From contig CALATC010000151.1 in assembly GCA_937891475.1 (NCBI GenBank), positions 1-8,238 of the forward strand: a stretch of DNA of 8,238 nucleotides, in the 5' to 3' direction. The DNA comes from an uncultured Granulicatella sp. GTDB lineage: Bacteria > Bacillota > Bacilli > Lactobacillales > Aerococcaceae. Under the pieces are notes generated by a model. The model was given only the letters and a program-made list of their open reading frames with translations. It did not search any database and was not told the origin of the DNA. Positions 1 to 5,596 of the stretch are shown here, piece by piece (the first letter of the stretch is position 1; every line of letters begins with the position of its first letter). A program made the translations under genes and the position numbers.

Positions 1-303
1 GACAAACTCGTTCACGTTCTCGTCCTCATGTTTGATTTTAACTGGAACACCAATTTGATAGCCTGTAAACGTATCGACAATGTACTTCGCATAATTAAAC
101 ACCAATCTATTGTCGGGTTTCCAGCTATCTTTTTTCGGCATTTTTAAGACTTCATGTTGTGAAAGGTACATATCCTCACTCTCAACATAATTCTTAACTA
201 GCTTACTCATGTGAAGCCTAATTGCTTCAGTTACGATTTCTTCAGTCACTACATCGCTTGTTGTCGTAATGACTTTCCGTTTATTAACAAAAACTTTTGC
301 CAA
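1..303 (-). CDS. Phage portal protein, SPP1 gp6-like family, N-terminal part (cut by window edge)
   Basis: This is the first 101 codons of a portal protein; the reading frame is open through base 1. The portal forms the dodecameric ring at the prohead vertex through which the terminase pumps DNA. The visible part has a charged, helical N-terminus (about residues 1-65), then the stretch NRLVFNYAKYIVDTFTGYQI and a following GVPVKI. An asparagine-rich/IVD/GYxxGxPV pattern of this kind is typical of SPP1-type portals, and I rely on it for the call. The start is a TTG at 303, chosen because AAGGAGG (314-320) lies 10 bases upstream. That ribosome binding site lies inside the last codons of the large terminase gene, whose stop ends only 3 bases before this start, so the two are probably translationally coupled. 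The position directly after terL is the canonical one. Family membership is likely; the rest of the protein is not visible. Confidence 0.85.
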   Translation of the reverse strand, partial: MAKVFVNKRKVITTTSDVVTEEIVTEAIRLHMSKLVKNYVESEDMYLSQHEVLKMPKKDSWKPDNRLVFNYAKYIVDTFTGYQIGVPVKIKHEDENVNEFV

Positions 304-306
304 TTT

Positions 307-1566
307 TTAAAAACCTCCTTTAAATAGTTTGATGTTTGATTTATATATTCTGTCTTGCAAAGCGTATCTAATCGCATCGATGCAGTGGTTATAGCTATCT
401 ACTGGCTCATTGATGTACTCATTTGTCTTTCTGTCTTTCTTCCAAGTGTAATTTTCAAGTTCTTCAATCAGCTTCACACATCTTTCATCAACGATCCAAT
501 CGTACTGTAAGAGATACTGAATACCTTGCATGACTGACCCAGGACCTTTCTGCACATCAACAACCCTAGGAATACCAAGATTTCGCAATTCTTGATTAGA
601 TTTCTTTTCAGCGCTATCTGCTCGTATCTGCTCTTTGGCATACCCGAGAGCCTTGATACTTTCAGCAATCTTGTCATTCGTCAATCCCTTTTTTACAAAC
701 TCCTCAACAGCGTATAAGCGCTTGTTAGCATCGTCTACCCTTACATGAAGCAAGGCTGACGGGTCATTGATAAAACCGTAGTCAAGACCAAAAAAAGCTG
801 GCAAGTGCGCCAACTCGTCTTTATTAAGCAATCGTTTTTCATACTTAGGGAATACTAATTTATCAAGTGTCGCAAACTCACCTAAAGCATAAATCTTGTA
901 GTACGCTTCGTTTCTGTTGGCTAGTTCCTCGATATTCTCTTTAGTTAAGTCGTCCAAGAAACGATTATCTTTATACGTCGTTTGATAAACCACTGTATTC
1001 TTAGGACTCCTCACGAAAAAAGCATTATATACCCAGTTAGCTTTGGATACCGGGTTAAACATCAAATAGATTTGTTTTTGTTTATGCACTTTATCCCTTA
1101 AACGCAACGTTAGCTGTGTGTAATCATCAAGGGTAAACTCAGACGCTTCTTCCATTACCACGTCGGAAATGCCTTTGATAGACTTAATTTTCTCTGGGTT
1201 ATCCATCCCTTTGAAAATCAACTCCGCCCCATTCGGCAATTCAATACGAAAGGCACTCATGTTAACCTTGCACAAATTAAGTATCCCAAAATAAGATAAT
1301 GTCGCTTGAACATCCGCAAACACTGAGTCACGTACCGTAGAAGCAACCTTACGCAGCACTAATATTTTTCGTGGTTTGTTCCATGACTTGAGCGCTTTAA
1401 GAATTATCTTTTGAAACACTCCATGGCTTTTACCAGACGAAGCCCCTCCGTAATGCACCTCTGTGAAGGTGTCGTAGTCAAATAGATGTTCGTAGATATG
1501 CTTATTAAAAACACGATTAGGACGATCGATGATGATGTTGATTTTCGGATTAGTCTTCGTCGTCAT
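307..1566 (-). CDS. terL: Terminase large subunit (Terminase_3 / PBSX-type), packaging ATPase and nuclease
   Basis: This 419-residue protein is the motor and nuclease of the DNA packaging machine; it docks on the portal and translocates and cuts concatemeric DNA. The ATPase domain shows a Walker A GGASSGKS (40-47), a Walker B VVMEEASEF (136-144, with the catalytic glutamate after the acidic residue) and a coupling motif IYLMFNP (166-172). The C-terminal RNase H-like nuclease has acidic residues in the expected contexts: GLDYGF (D262), ADSAEKKSN (D317) and YNHCIDAIRY (D397). The length is normal for the family and nothing is missing. The ATG start overlaps the end of the small terminase gene by 17 bases, which suggests coupled translation. 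Terminase_3 enzymes paired with Terminase_2 small subunits and SPP1-type portals are usually headful (pac) packagers; that is family knowledge, not visible here. The gene's last codons contain the portal ribosome binding site. Confidence 0.96.
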   Translation of the reverse strand: MTTKTNPKINIIIDRPNRVFNKHIYEHLFDYDTFTEVHYGGASSGKSHGVFQKIILKALKSWNKPRKILVLRKVASTVRDSVFADVQATLSYFGILNLCKVNMSAFRIELPNGAELIFKGMDNPEKIKSIKGISDVVMEEASEFTLDDYTQLTLRLRDKVHKQKQIYLMFNPVSKANWVYNAFFVRSPKNTVVYQTTYKDNRFLDDLTKENIEELANRNEAYYKIYALGEFATLDKLVFPKYEKRLLNKDELAHLPAFFGLDYGFINDPSALLHVRVDDANKRLYAVEEFVKKGLTNDKIAESIKALGYAKEQIRADSAEKKSNQELRNLGIPRVVDVQKGPGSVMQGIQYLLQYDWIVDERCVKLIEELENYTWKKDRKTNEYINEPVDSYNHCIDAIRYALQDRIYKSNIKLFKGGF

Positions 1567-1984
1567 CCCAATCCCCTACTTTGATGTCGATATTCTTTTG
1601 AGTGATTTCTTGCCTATCCACGAACAAACCGTAACGCTTGCCAAGGTCAACCGCTGCACTCTTTCTCGTGGACACATTCGGTTTAGCATCCATGACTTTT
1701 TGATATCCGTCACCGTCAAGAACCAATAAAGGCTCTGTGATTTCACCACGCATGACTGCCGTTAAAAACTCAAGCACTTCTTGCTGGTCTGCGACACGTT
1801 CGGACTTTAACTTTTCTAGTTGTTCATCTATATATGCTTTTATGATAGCTTTTGATAGCAAGCGACTTCCATTCACTTGAGCAACTTTATCTCGTTTTAC
1901 GTTTGGATAAGCCTTTTTATAAGCCTGAGTAGCATTCAAGCTGATGATGTACTCATCGGCAAATTTCTGTTGTTTTTCGGTCAT
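1550..1984 (-). CDS. terS: Terminase small subunit (Terminase_2 family)
   Basis: This DNA-recognition subunit binds the packaging start site and delivers DNA to TerL. The N-terminus MTEKQQKFADEYI followed by NATQAYKKAYP (17-27) is the standard Terminase_2 opening and forms the helix-turn-helix. A helical oligomerisation segment rich in K, E and L follows (about residues 40-65), and the tail ends in the acidic run WDDDED. I chose the ATG at 1984 (144 residues). The frame is open to an in-frame GTG at 1999 and ATG at 1996, but the only good Shine-Dalgarno match, GAGGTGAT (1995-2002), overlaps those codons and sits about 10 bases before 1984. The end overlaps terL by 17 bases. The gene is the first of the late operon, preceded by an intrinsic terminator at 2017-2047, so its expression probably depends on read-through or on a nearby late promoter. 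For headful phages the pac site often lies within terS; this is inference only. Confidence 0.93.
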   Translation of the reverse strand: MTEKQQKFADEYIISLNATQAYKKAYPNVKRDKVAQVNGSRLLSKAIIKAYIDEQLEKLKSERVADQQEVLEFLTAVMRGEITEPLLVLDGDGYQKVMDAKPNVSTRKSAAVDLGKRYGLFVDRQEITQKNIDIKVGDWDDDED

Positions 1985-1994
1985 CCCATTTTCC

Positions 1995-2002
1995 ATCACC
2001 TC
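1995..2002 (-). promoter_or_regulatory. Ribosome binding site that sets the terS start
   Basis: The minus strand reads GAGGTGAT, an eight-base match to the 3' end of 16S rRNA. It overlaps the two upstream in-frame start codons (GTG 1999, ATG 1996) and therefore supports the ATG at 1984, with a spacing of 10 bases. Confidence 0.7.
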
Positions 2003-2016
2003 ATTTCATTGCATAC

Positions 2017-2047
2017 AAAAACCCCTCAAGCTGTAGGACTTGAGAGG
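2017..2047 (-). terminator. Intrinsic terminator between the regulator gene and terS
   Basis: On the minus strand CCTCTCAAG (2047-2039) pairs with CTTGAGGGG (2030-2022). This gives a 9-base-pair stem with one G-U pair and an 8-base loop, TCCTACAG, followed directly by TTTTTG. It faces the direction of all genes here. It lies after the stop of the DUF1492-like gene and only about 15 bases before the terS ribosome binding site, so it separates the early/middle operon from the packaging operon. No T-tract follows the stem on the plus strand, so it is one-directional. Confidence 0.85.
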
Positions 2048-2092
2048 AAAAAAATAATAAAGAAGTTTAAACCATGAGAAAAAAAATATCTC

Positions 2093-2112
2093 TTTTTACA
2101 TCTTTTCACATC
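2093..2112 (-). repeat. Tandem 10-base direct repeat upstream of the late operon
   Basis: Read on the minus strand, two adjacent units GATGTGAAAA (2112-2103) and GATGTAAAAA (2102-2093) match at 9 of 10 positions. The 10-base period puts both units on the same face of the helix. They lie just after the stop of the DUF1492-like regulator and upstream of the terminator and terS, so they could be a binding site for a late transcription factor. A third exact GATGTGAAAA lies at 2573-2564, around the ribosome binding site of the regulator gene. I see no convincing -10/-35 pair nearby, and the role is inference. Confidence 0.5.
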
Positions 2113-2116
2113 ATAA

Positions 2117-2563
2117 CTATATCATAGATCCATTAGTACTACTCGGTACAGAGTCATCTTTTTTAGTACATCTTTCGATTTTTTTAACAGCTTCATCATG
2201 CAGCATAAAAAGTGTGGTTTTAGAGATTTGCAATTCTTCAGCAATTTCGTCCCAATTCTTAGAAGAGATGTATTTCATCCAAATGATTGTTCGTTCTTTA
2301 GAATCGTCCAATTGTTCAATTGCTTTTATCAGTTGATATTTCAAATCAATCAAGTTATCAACCCTTTGGTCGATGTACTCACTCAAGCTAATCAGTTTGA
2401 CGTAAGCATCGTCTTTAAGTCCTACTTTCGACTCTTGCACATTCACTTCTTTTAGAGAAGGAGATTTTAAGAAAGAATTATTTAAACGATCTAGCTCTTC
2501 CATTTTTGTTTTTACTTCCAAATCGATTAAACGAATTTGTTTTAATTGATGTTTAATTCCCAT
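2117..2563 (-). CDS. DUF1492-like phage regulator with sigma-70 region 4-like helix-turn-helix
   Basis: This 148-residue protein is probably a DNA-binding transcription factor for the late genes. Residues 1-85 are charged and helical, possibly a coiled coil. Residues 90-130 read as a sigma region 4-like fold: ERTIIWMKYI, then NWDEIAEELQISKTTLFMLH, in which DEIAEELQIS-KTTLF is the helix-turn-helix. The tail after residue 132 is polar and probably disordered. The length and layout match the DUF1492/ArpU/RinA-like group, which sits next to the terminase genes in many phages of Gram-positive bacteria. The ATG start has GAGAGG (2573-2578) 9 bases upstream and overlaps the end of the preceding gene by 11 bases. 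A terminator and a tandem repeat follow, which fits a job in late-operon activation or antitermination. Assignment to DUF1492 rather than ArpU is less sure than the sigma-like fold. Confidence 0.8.
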   Translation of the reverse strand: MGIKHQLKQIRLIDLEVKTKMEELDRLNNSFLKSPSLKEVNVQESKVGLKDDAYVKLISLSEYIDQRVDNLIDLKYQLIKAIEQLDDSKERTIIWMKYISSKNWDEIAEELQISKTTLFMLHDEAVKKIERCTKKDDSVPSSTNGSMI

Positions 2564-2837
2564 TTTTCACATCCTCTCTAATCCGTTTCATTAAGGTTGG
2601 CCCGAATTCTTCCGTGTTCGATAAATAGTCAAAATACTGACTGAGAAAGAACCGCTCACAATCCGTTTTTACATTCCAAGCTTCTCGATGGTGCCTGTTT
2701 CTAAAATGATTCTCCTTTAGATTCCAATCAGATTTTACAATCCCTTTGGAAAGCAAGTATCTTAAAGCTGTTTTGTAGTCATCAACGGCTCTCTCAATAA
2801 TTCCAGCGCATATTCCGTAATAACCTCTACTGTCCAT
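2553..2837 (-). CDS. Small phage protein of unknown function (94 residues)
   Basis: I do not recognise this family. The protein is soluble and rich in aromatic and charged residues, with no membrane segment and no clear metal or nucleotide motif. A basic, histidine-rich stretch, NHFRNRHHREAW (about residues 43-54), in the middle suggests contact with nucleic acid. The C-terminus is a charged helix. The start at 2837 follows GTGAGGTG (2842-2849) at a suitable distance. It begins 8 bases after the redoxin gene stops and overlaps the regulator gene by 11 bases, so it is translated with both. The position immediately before the late regulator is often taken by small conserved phage genes of unknown role. 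Confidence 0.75.
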   Translation of the reverse strand: MDSRGYYGICAGIIERAVDDYKTALRYLLSKGIVKSDWNLKENHFRNRHHREAWNVKTDCERFFLSQYFDYLSNTEEFGPTLMKRIREDVKNGN

Positions 2838-2845
2838 TATTCACC

Positions 2846-3082
2846 TCACAATAGAGCTTCTAACTTATCGATTTGAAAACCACTCCAGGATTTAGAATTG
2901 TCGCTTATTTCGTCATCGATAGCCACCACTGGAAGAGTTTGCCATCCATAATGACTCAATAACTCCAACGATTCTGGATTTGCTTCTGTATCCACTGTCT
3001 CAAATGGTATTTTATTCTGAGTCAGCCACATCTTAGTCATCTCGCATTGCATACATTTAGGCTTTGAATAAACTGTCAACAT
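2846..3082 (-). CDS. nrdH: NrdH-type glutaredoxin-like redoxin
   Basis: This 78-residue thioredoxin-fold protein probably supplies electrons to a class Ib ribonucleotide reductase, or acts as a general small dithiol reductant in the cytoplasm. It has the beta strand LTVYSKPKC followed by the CMQC active site (C10, C13), the cis-proline motif TLPVV (P51), and the C-terminal SWSGFQIDKL (65-74), a variant of the WSGFxPDK signature that separates NrdH proteins from ordinary glutaredoxins. The length is exactly that of the family. The ATG start overlaps the previous gene by 26 bases and follows a strong GAGGAGG (3092-3098) at 9 bases. No reductase gene (nrdE, nrdF, nrdI) is visible here, so a host enzyme would be the partner. 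I am confident of the family; the physiological partner is inferred. Confidence 0.92.
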   Translation of the reverse strand: MLTVYSKPKCMQCEMTKMWLTQNKIPFETVDTEANPESLELLSHYGWQTLPVVAIDDEISDNSKSWSGFQIDKLEALL

Positions 3083-3272
3083 CTACTAATTCCTCCTCGA
3101 ATGATACTCCTGCTAGATGCACATAATTGAATGCTGCACTTTTCTTTTTATGATTCGATGCACTTACATAGTCAAAACACAACACCGTAAAGAAGTTCGT
3201 GCTAAATCTTACATTTGACACATTACTAAATTTTAAAGTTTCTCCATTTTTTAAAAATATGATTAATTCCAT
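3057..3272 (-). CDS. Small phage protein of unknown function (71 residues)
   Basis: The product is not recognised. The N-terminus MELIIFLKNGETLKFSNVSN alternates hydrophobic and polar residues and looks like a beta hairpin; further strands follow (FFTVLCFDYVS, NYVHLAGVSFEE), so a small all-beta fold is likely. The tail is acidic. There is no signal peptide. The ATG start at 3272 follows a strong GAGGAGG (3280-3286) at 7 bases, which supports real translation. It begins 2 bases after the stop of the preceding open frame and overlaps nrdH by 26 bases. This is a compact operon arrangement, but the overlap does not by itself imply a shared function with the redoxin. Confidence 0.75.
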   Translation of the reverse strand: MELIIFLKNGETLKFSNVSNVRFSTNFFTVLCFDYVSASNHKKKSAAFNYVHLAGVSFEEELVDVDSLFKA

Positions 3273-3274
3273 TA

Positions 3275-3537
3275 TTATTCCTCCTCTAAATCCACATAAG
3301 GATTGATAGTTTCATCAACATCTAAAATCATCGCACTTGGAAAATCAGAAATTTCATCAAGTATTTTTTGTAATCTTTGCTTAAATTCTTCAGACGTGTC
3401 GTCCCATAAATAAACAAACATATCTTCATAACCATCTGAAAATTCCATATCTTCATATATACTATCCAATACAGTTCCAGCAGATAATTTGATTGTTCTT
3501 TCTTTAGAAGTTCGCCAACCACTTCTTTAATCTTCAT
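3275..3537 (-). pseudogene. Small phage gene, apparently frameshifted near its 5' end
   Basis: Two reading frames have to be joined to give a sensible protein. From the ATG at 3537 the frame opens MKIKEVVGEL and then, after about residue 20, becomes a hydrophobic, low-quality translation. From about 3515 the frame one base back reads RTSKERTIKLSAGTVLDSIY and continues as a well-behaved acidic protein to the stop at 3275, ending in INPYVDLEEE. That second frame has no good start: only a TTG at 3469 and an ATG at 3448, neither with a convincing ribosome binding site. One missing base between roughly 3516 and 3470 would restore a protein of about 87 residues. I see no canonical slippery heptamer in frame, so a mutation or sequencing error is more likely than programmed -1 frameshifting. 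The true function is unknown. The last codons (GAGGAGGAATAA) carry the ribosome binding site of the next gene. Confidence 0.6.
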
Positions 3538-3640
3538 TTAACGAATTCCATTCATGTTTTAAATCGCATGCCTCTATTTGAGAATGGGTTTGTTCGTTAA
3601 ACAACAATTCATCGTCTTGTAGTTCGTTAATTGTTTTCAT
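3527..3640 (-). CDS. Very small phage protein (37 residues), unknown function
   Basis: An ATG at 3640 opens a 37-codon frame, MKTINELQDDELLFNEQTHS and on to a C-terminal EWNSLNED, with a perfect GGAGGA (3648-3653) 7 bases upstream. The product is acidic and helical, with no hydrophobic segment. Its start follows the stop of the previous gene with no gap (TGA-ATG), and its last 11 bases overlap the ATG of the next, frameshifted gene (ATGAAGATTAA), so termination here could feed re-initiation there. The same frame continues past the stop into the main body of that downstream gene, so a longer ancestral protein interrupted by this stop cannot be excluded. The function is unknown. Confidence 0.6.
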   Translation of the reverse strand: MKTINELQDDELLFNEQTHSQIEACDLKHEWNSLNED

Positions 3641-4027
3641 TCAATCTTCCTCCAATACACCAAAATCATATCCGCTATCAATGAATTTGTATGTTAAATC
3701 TTTTCTAACTCCATTCCCTAGTTTTTGATAGATTAACATTACCTGTTCAACTGTTAAATCCACTTCTAAATATTTAGATAATCTTGCTGTCATTTTTTTA
3801 TGAAATTTATCGTTTCGTTTTTCACTCTTATAAACTACCGCTTTACAACACGGACGAGTAAACCACATTAGGACTTTTGCAACCACATCTCTAGGATTGT
3901 AGCAATTATCAAGCAAGAATGAATAGTTAATCTTCGGATGGAAAATCAACTCATTATTACAATTGATAAAAGATTCTGGAAAAGCATACATCAATGCTTG
4001 TAATTCTTCTTTGATTTCTGGATTCAT
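3641..4027 (-). CDS. Phage protein of unknown function (128 residues)
   Basis: I do not recognise a named domain. The protein is soluble and mostly helical. It contains a central segment FTRPCCKAVVYKSEKRND (about 56-73) with two adjacent cysteines and many basic residues, then a second helical half with VEQVMLIYQKLGNGVRKDLT (about 93-112). The basic centre could bind nucleic acid, but this is weak inference. The ATG at 4027 directly follows the stop codon of the previous gene, with GGAAGGTG (4033-4040) just upstream, and its own stop abuts the ATG of the 37-residue gene. The zero-gap junctions on both sides point to one polycistronic, coupled unit. Confidence 0.78.
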   Translation of the reverse strand: MNPEIKEELQALMYAFPESFINCNNELIFHPKINYSFLLDNCYNPRDVVAKVLMWFTRPCCKAVVYKSEKRNDKFHKKMTARLSKYLEVDLTVEQVMLIYQKLGNGVRKDLTYKFIDSGYDFGVLEED

Positions 4028-4585
4028 CTATTCACCTTCCATAAACAGTTCTTTGATTTCGTCACCGAATAATTCGATGGCACGTTCGCAGTCTTCGCGA
4101 TTTTTAAAATATCCAAATTGATTAAACAAATTGCTTGAACCTAGTTCTAATGACTTTAATTTGTATTGTTCATCTTTAGAATCCCAACTGTATCCTATTA
4201 AAAACTTTGATGTCTTGCATTGTTTTCCAGAAACAGGCTTCCAATCCCCATTGCGCTCGTCACGAAACGATCTGAATCGTGTTAGTAGATTTCTGCGTTT
4301 TGCTTCTAATTCGGCTTCTTCTTTAGTTGGGAAGGCGTTACCTGCGATGAATACTTCCTTGTCGAGGTTGTAGTCATTCCAAATTACCTTTTCAAATTCC
4401 CCACTGTCACAAATTATCCAATAATTATCTCCAATCTTATACGGACATTTCATCTCCCATTCATCTTCTTTTGGATAGAATAATTTATTCAACGCTTCGC
4501 CTATTGATTCAATGAACTTGTTGAATCCTTCACCGATTCGTTTCAATTCTTCCATCAGTTTTTCGCTTTCGTTTTTATCATCCAT
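4028..4585 (-). CDS. Phage protein of unknown function with two similar KEEAE-type motifs (185 residues)
   Basis: The function is unknown. Residues 1-40 are a charged amphipathic helix or coiled coil. The rest falls into two units that each end in a related aromatic/acidic helix: GNAFPTKEEAELEAKRR (82-98) and FGYFKNREDCERAIELFG (157-174), with the shared pattern F, two residues, K/R-E-E/D-A/C-E. Tryptophans lie before each (W55, W69; W115, W134). This paired layout occurs in many hypothetical proteins of Gram-positive phages, by my recollection. I chose the ATG at 4585 because GGAGG (4592-4596) lies 6 bases upstream. The frame is open to 4606, but that longer start falls inside the previous gene with no ribosome binding site. 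The gap to the previous stop is 10 bases. Confidence 0.78.
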   Translation of the reverse strand: MDDKNESEKLMEELKRIGEGFNKFIESIGEALNKLFYPKEDEWEMKCPYKIGDNYWIICDSGEFEKVIWNDYNLDKEVFIAGNAFPTKEEAELEAKRRNLLTRFRSFRDERNGDWKPVSGKQCKTSKFLIGYSWDSKDEQYKLKSLELGSSNLFNQFGYFKNREDCERAIELFGDEIKELFMEGE

Positions 4586-4591
4586 ATTTAT

Positions 4592-4596
4592 CCTCC
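4592..4596 (-). promoter_or_regulatory. Ribosome binding site that sets the start of the 185-residue gene
   Basis: The minus strand reads TAGGAGGATAAATATG. GGAGG with 6-base spacing supports the start at 4585 over the longer frame beginning at 4606. The site overlaps the stop codon (TAG) of the preceding gene. Confidence 0.75.
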
Positions 4597-4892
4597 TATG
4601 TAGCACTCATTAGTCCGCATTGCTCGATCGGTTTATCTAATCTCCGAGCTGCATTCTTGAGCTTGTCACTTTCTTTTAAAGTCATAGTTTCAATCGCCTT
4701 CAACGATGTTTCAAATCCAAGTAAGAAAGCGAATCGTTCATTGTAGCTCATCTCTTCTAACTGTCCGTAGTTGATATCTTCTTGAAACTGCTTCAACGCT
4801 CTGTCATACATTAACATATCCTTGTATTTACAATGTGCTACAATCAAGTAATGCACATCGTCTTTTAATTTTTCAAATTCATCTTTAGCCAA
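4596..4892 (-). CDS. Phage protein of unknown function (98 residues), TTG start
   Basis: The family is not recognised. The protein is almost entirely helical and charged, with conserved-looking stretches YDRALKQFQEDINYGQL and FAFLLGFETSLKAIE (about 53-67); it may oligomerise through coiled coils. There is no membrane segment. The best start is a TTG at 4892 (MAKDEF), which overlaps the previous gene's stop by 8 bases. The upstream GGCGGTGAAGG is only a fair ribosome binding site, so coupling with the previous gene is likely. There is no ATG near the N-terminus that would serve better. The stop overlaps the ribosome binding site of the next gene. Confidence 0.72.
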   Translation of the reverse strand: MAKDEFEKLKDDVHYLIVAHCKYKDMLMYDRALKQFQEDINYGQLEEMSYNERFAFLLGFETSLKAIETMTLKESDKLKNAARRLDKPIEQCGLMSAT

Positions 4893-5367
4893 TTGCCTTC
4901 ACCGCCTTTTCTAGATTTACCAAATTCTCTACAATACGATCTCGAATATGAGCTGCAACTGAATACGGGTCTTTCATAAATTTAATCAACGTATTTGCAT
5001 TCACTTTTAACGCTTTGGAAGCAGCTAACATCTTTTCGCTTGAATCTTCAATCATCCCGTGGATGTACGTGATCGCTTCACCGTAATTCTCACCCATATA
5101 TTTAAATGCCGTTTTACTAATTCGTTCTTGATATGGGTCCTTAACGATAGTCCCTTCGATAGCATGTTCTTTGATAAACTCTAAAACTTCATTTGGCGTT
5201 TTAAAATGCATCGCTTGTTTAATGTCAGTTGTAAATTTATGCGTATATCGTGGATGATTCTTAGTAAGATACCCCATCATACTTGAGTAGTCTTCGATAC
5301 GTTGGAAGTACCATTGTGAATATTTAGCATCTCTAATGACATACATTTTTATATCGTTCATAAGCAT
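4885..5367 (-). CDS. Phage protein of unknown function (160 residues)
   Basis: The product is not recognised with certainty. Residues 1-75 look like a small alpha/beta unit that begins with a strand (KMYVIRDAKYSQWYFQRI) and ends in FKTPNEVLEFIKEH (55-68). Short phage proteins that start this way are often grouped under DUFs such as DUF2483, but I cannot confirm this. Residues 95-160 are helical, with KALKVNANTLIKFMKDPYSV (118-137), which might be a helix-turn-helix. The ATG at 5367 and another at 5361 are both possible starts; only a weak AAAGAAG lies upstream. The gene starts 7 bases after the previous stop and overlaps the next gene by 8 bases. Confidence 0.75.
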   Translation of the reverse strand: MLMNDIKMYVIRDAKYSQWYFQRIEDYSSMMGYLTKNHPRYTHKFTTDIKQAMHFKTPNEVLEFIKEHAIEGTIVKDPYQERISKTAFKYMGENYGEAITYIHGMIEDSSEKMLAASKALKVNANTLIKFMKDPYSVAAHIRDRIVENLVNLEKAVKAIG

Positions 5368-5374
5368 CGCTTCT

Positions 5375-5596
5375 TTAATTCATTTGTTTAGCAGCTTCAT
5401 CGATGTGCTCGTAGACCATTCTCATTTGTCTGAGAGCGAATGGATGGTTCTCATATTTATCACATAGCTTTCCACTCGATTCGAATACCCAATTAAAATA
5501 CTCAACTGAACCAAATCCATATCGTTGAGCTGCATCTTCTTGAGCTTCAATCCAATCGACCACTTCATTCATGAACTTTCTATAATCGAATTTCAT
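5375..5596 (-). CDS. Small phage protein of unknown function (73 residues)
   Basis: This is a compact helical protein with no known motif that I can name. It is rich in aromatic residues (FDYRKFMNEVVDWIEAQEDA at the start, VEYFNWVFESSGKLCDKY in the middle) and ends in HIDEAAKQMN. A small helical bundle that binds another protein is plausible, but nothing specific can be read. Its ATG overlaps the stop of the RusA gene in the four bases ATGA, the classic arrangement for coupled translation, so its dosage probably follows RusA. Confidence 0.75.
   Translation of the reverse strand: MKFDYRKFMNEVVDWIEAQEDAAQRYGFGSVEYFNWVFESSGKLCDKYENHPFALRQMRMVYEHIDEAAKQMN

Noticed and set aside
1529..1729. Plus-strand frame opposite the terS/terL junction
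   Set aside because: It is antisense to two certain terminase genes and has no ribosome binding site; it is a mirror of their codon bias.
2048..2092. Sigma-70 promoter for terS on the minus strand (TATTAT with TTTTCT at 17 bases)
   Set aside because: The -35 match is poor, and the start point would fall directly at the terminator hairpin; the low-complexity T-rich sequence makes such matches easy to find by chance.
3480..3520. Programmed -1 frameshift site in the split small gene
   Set aside because: No X-XXY-YYZ heptamer occurs in the upstream frame and no clear downstream stem or pseudoknot was seen, so a simple indel is preferred.
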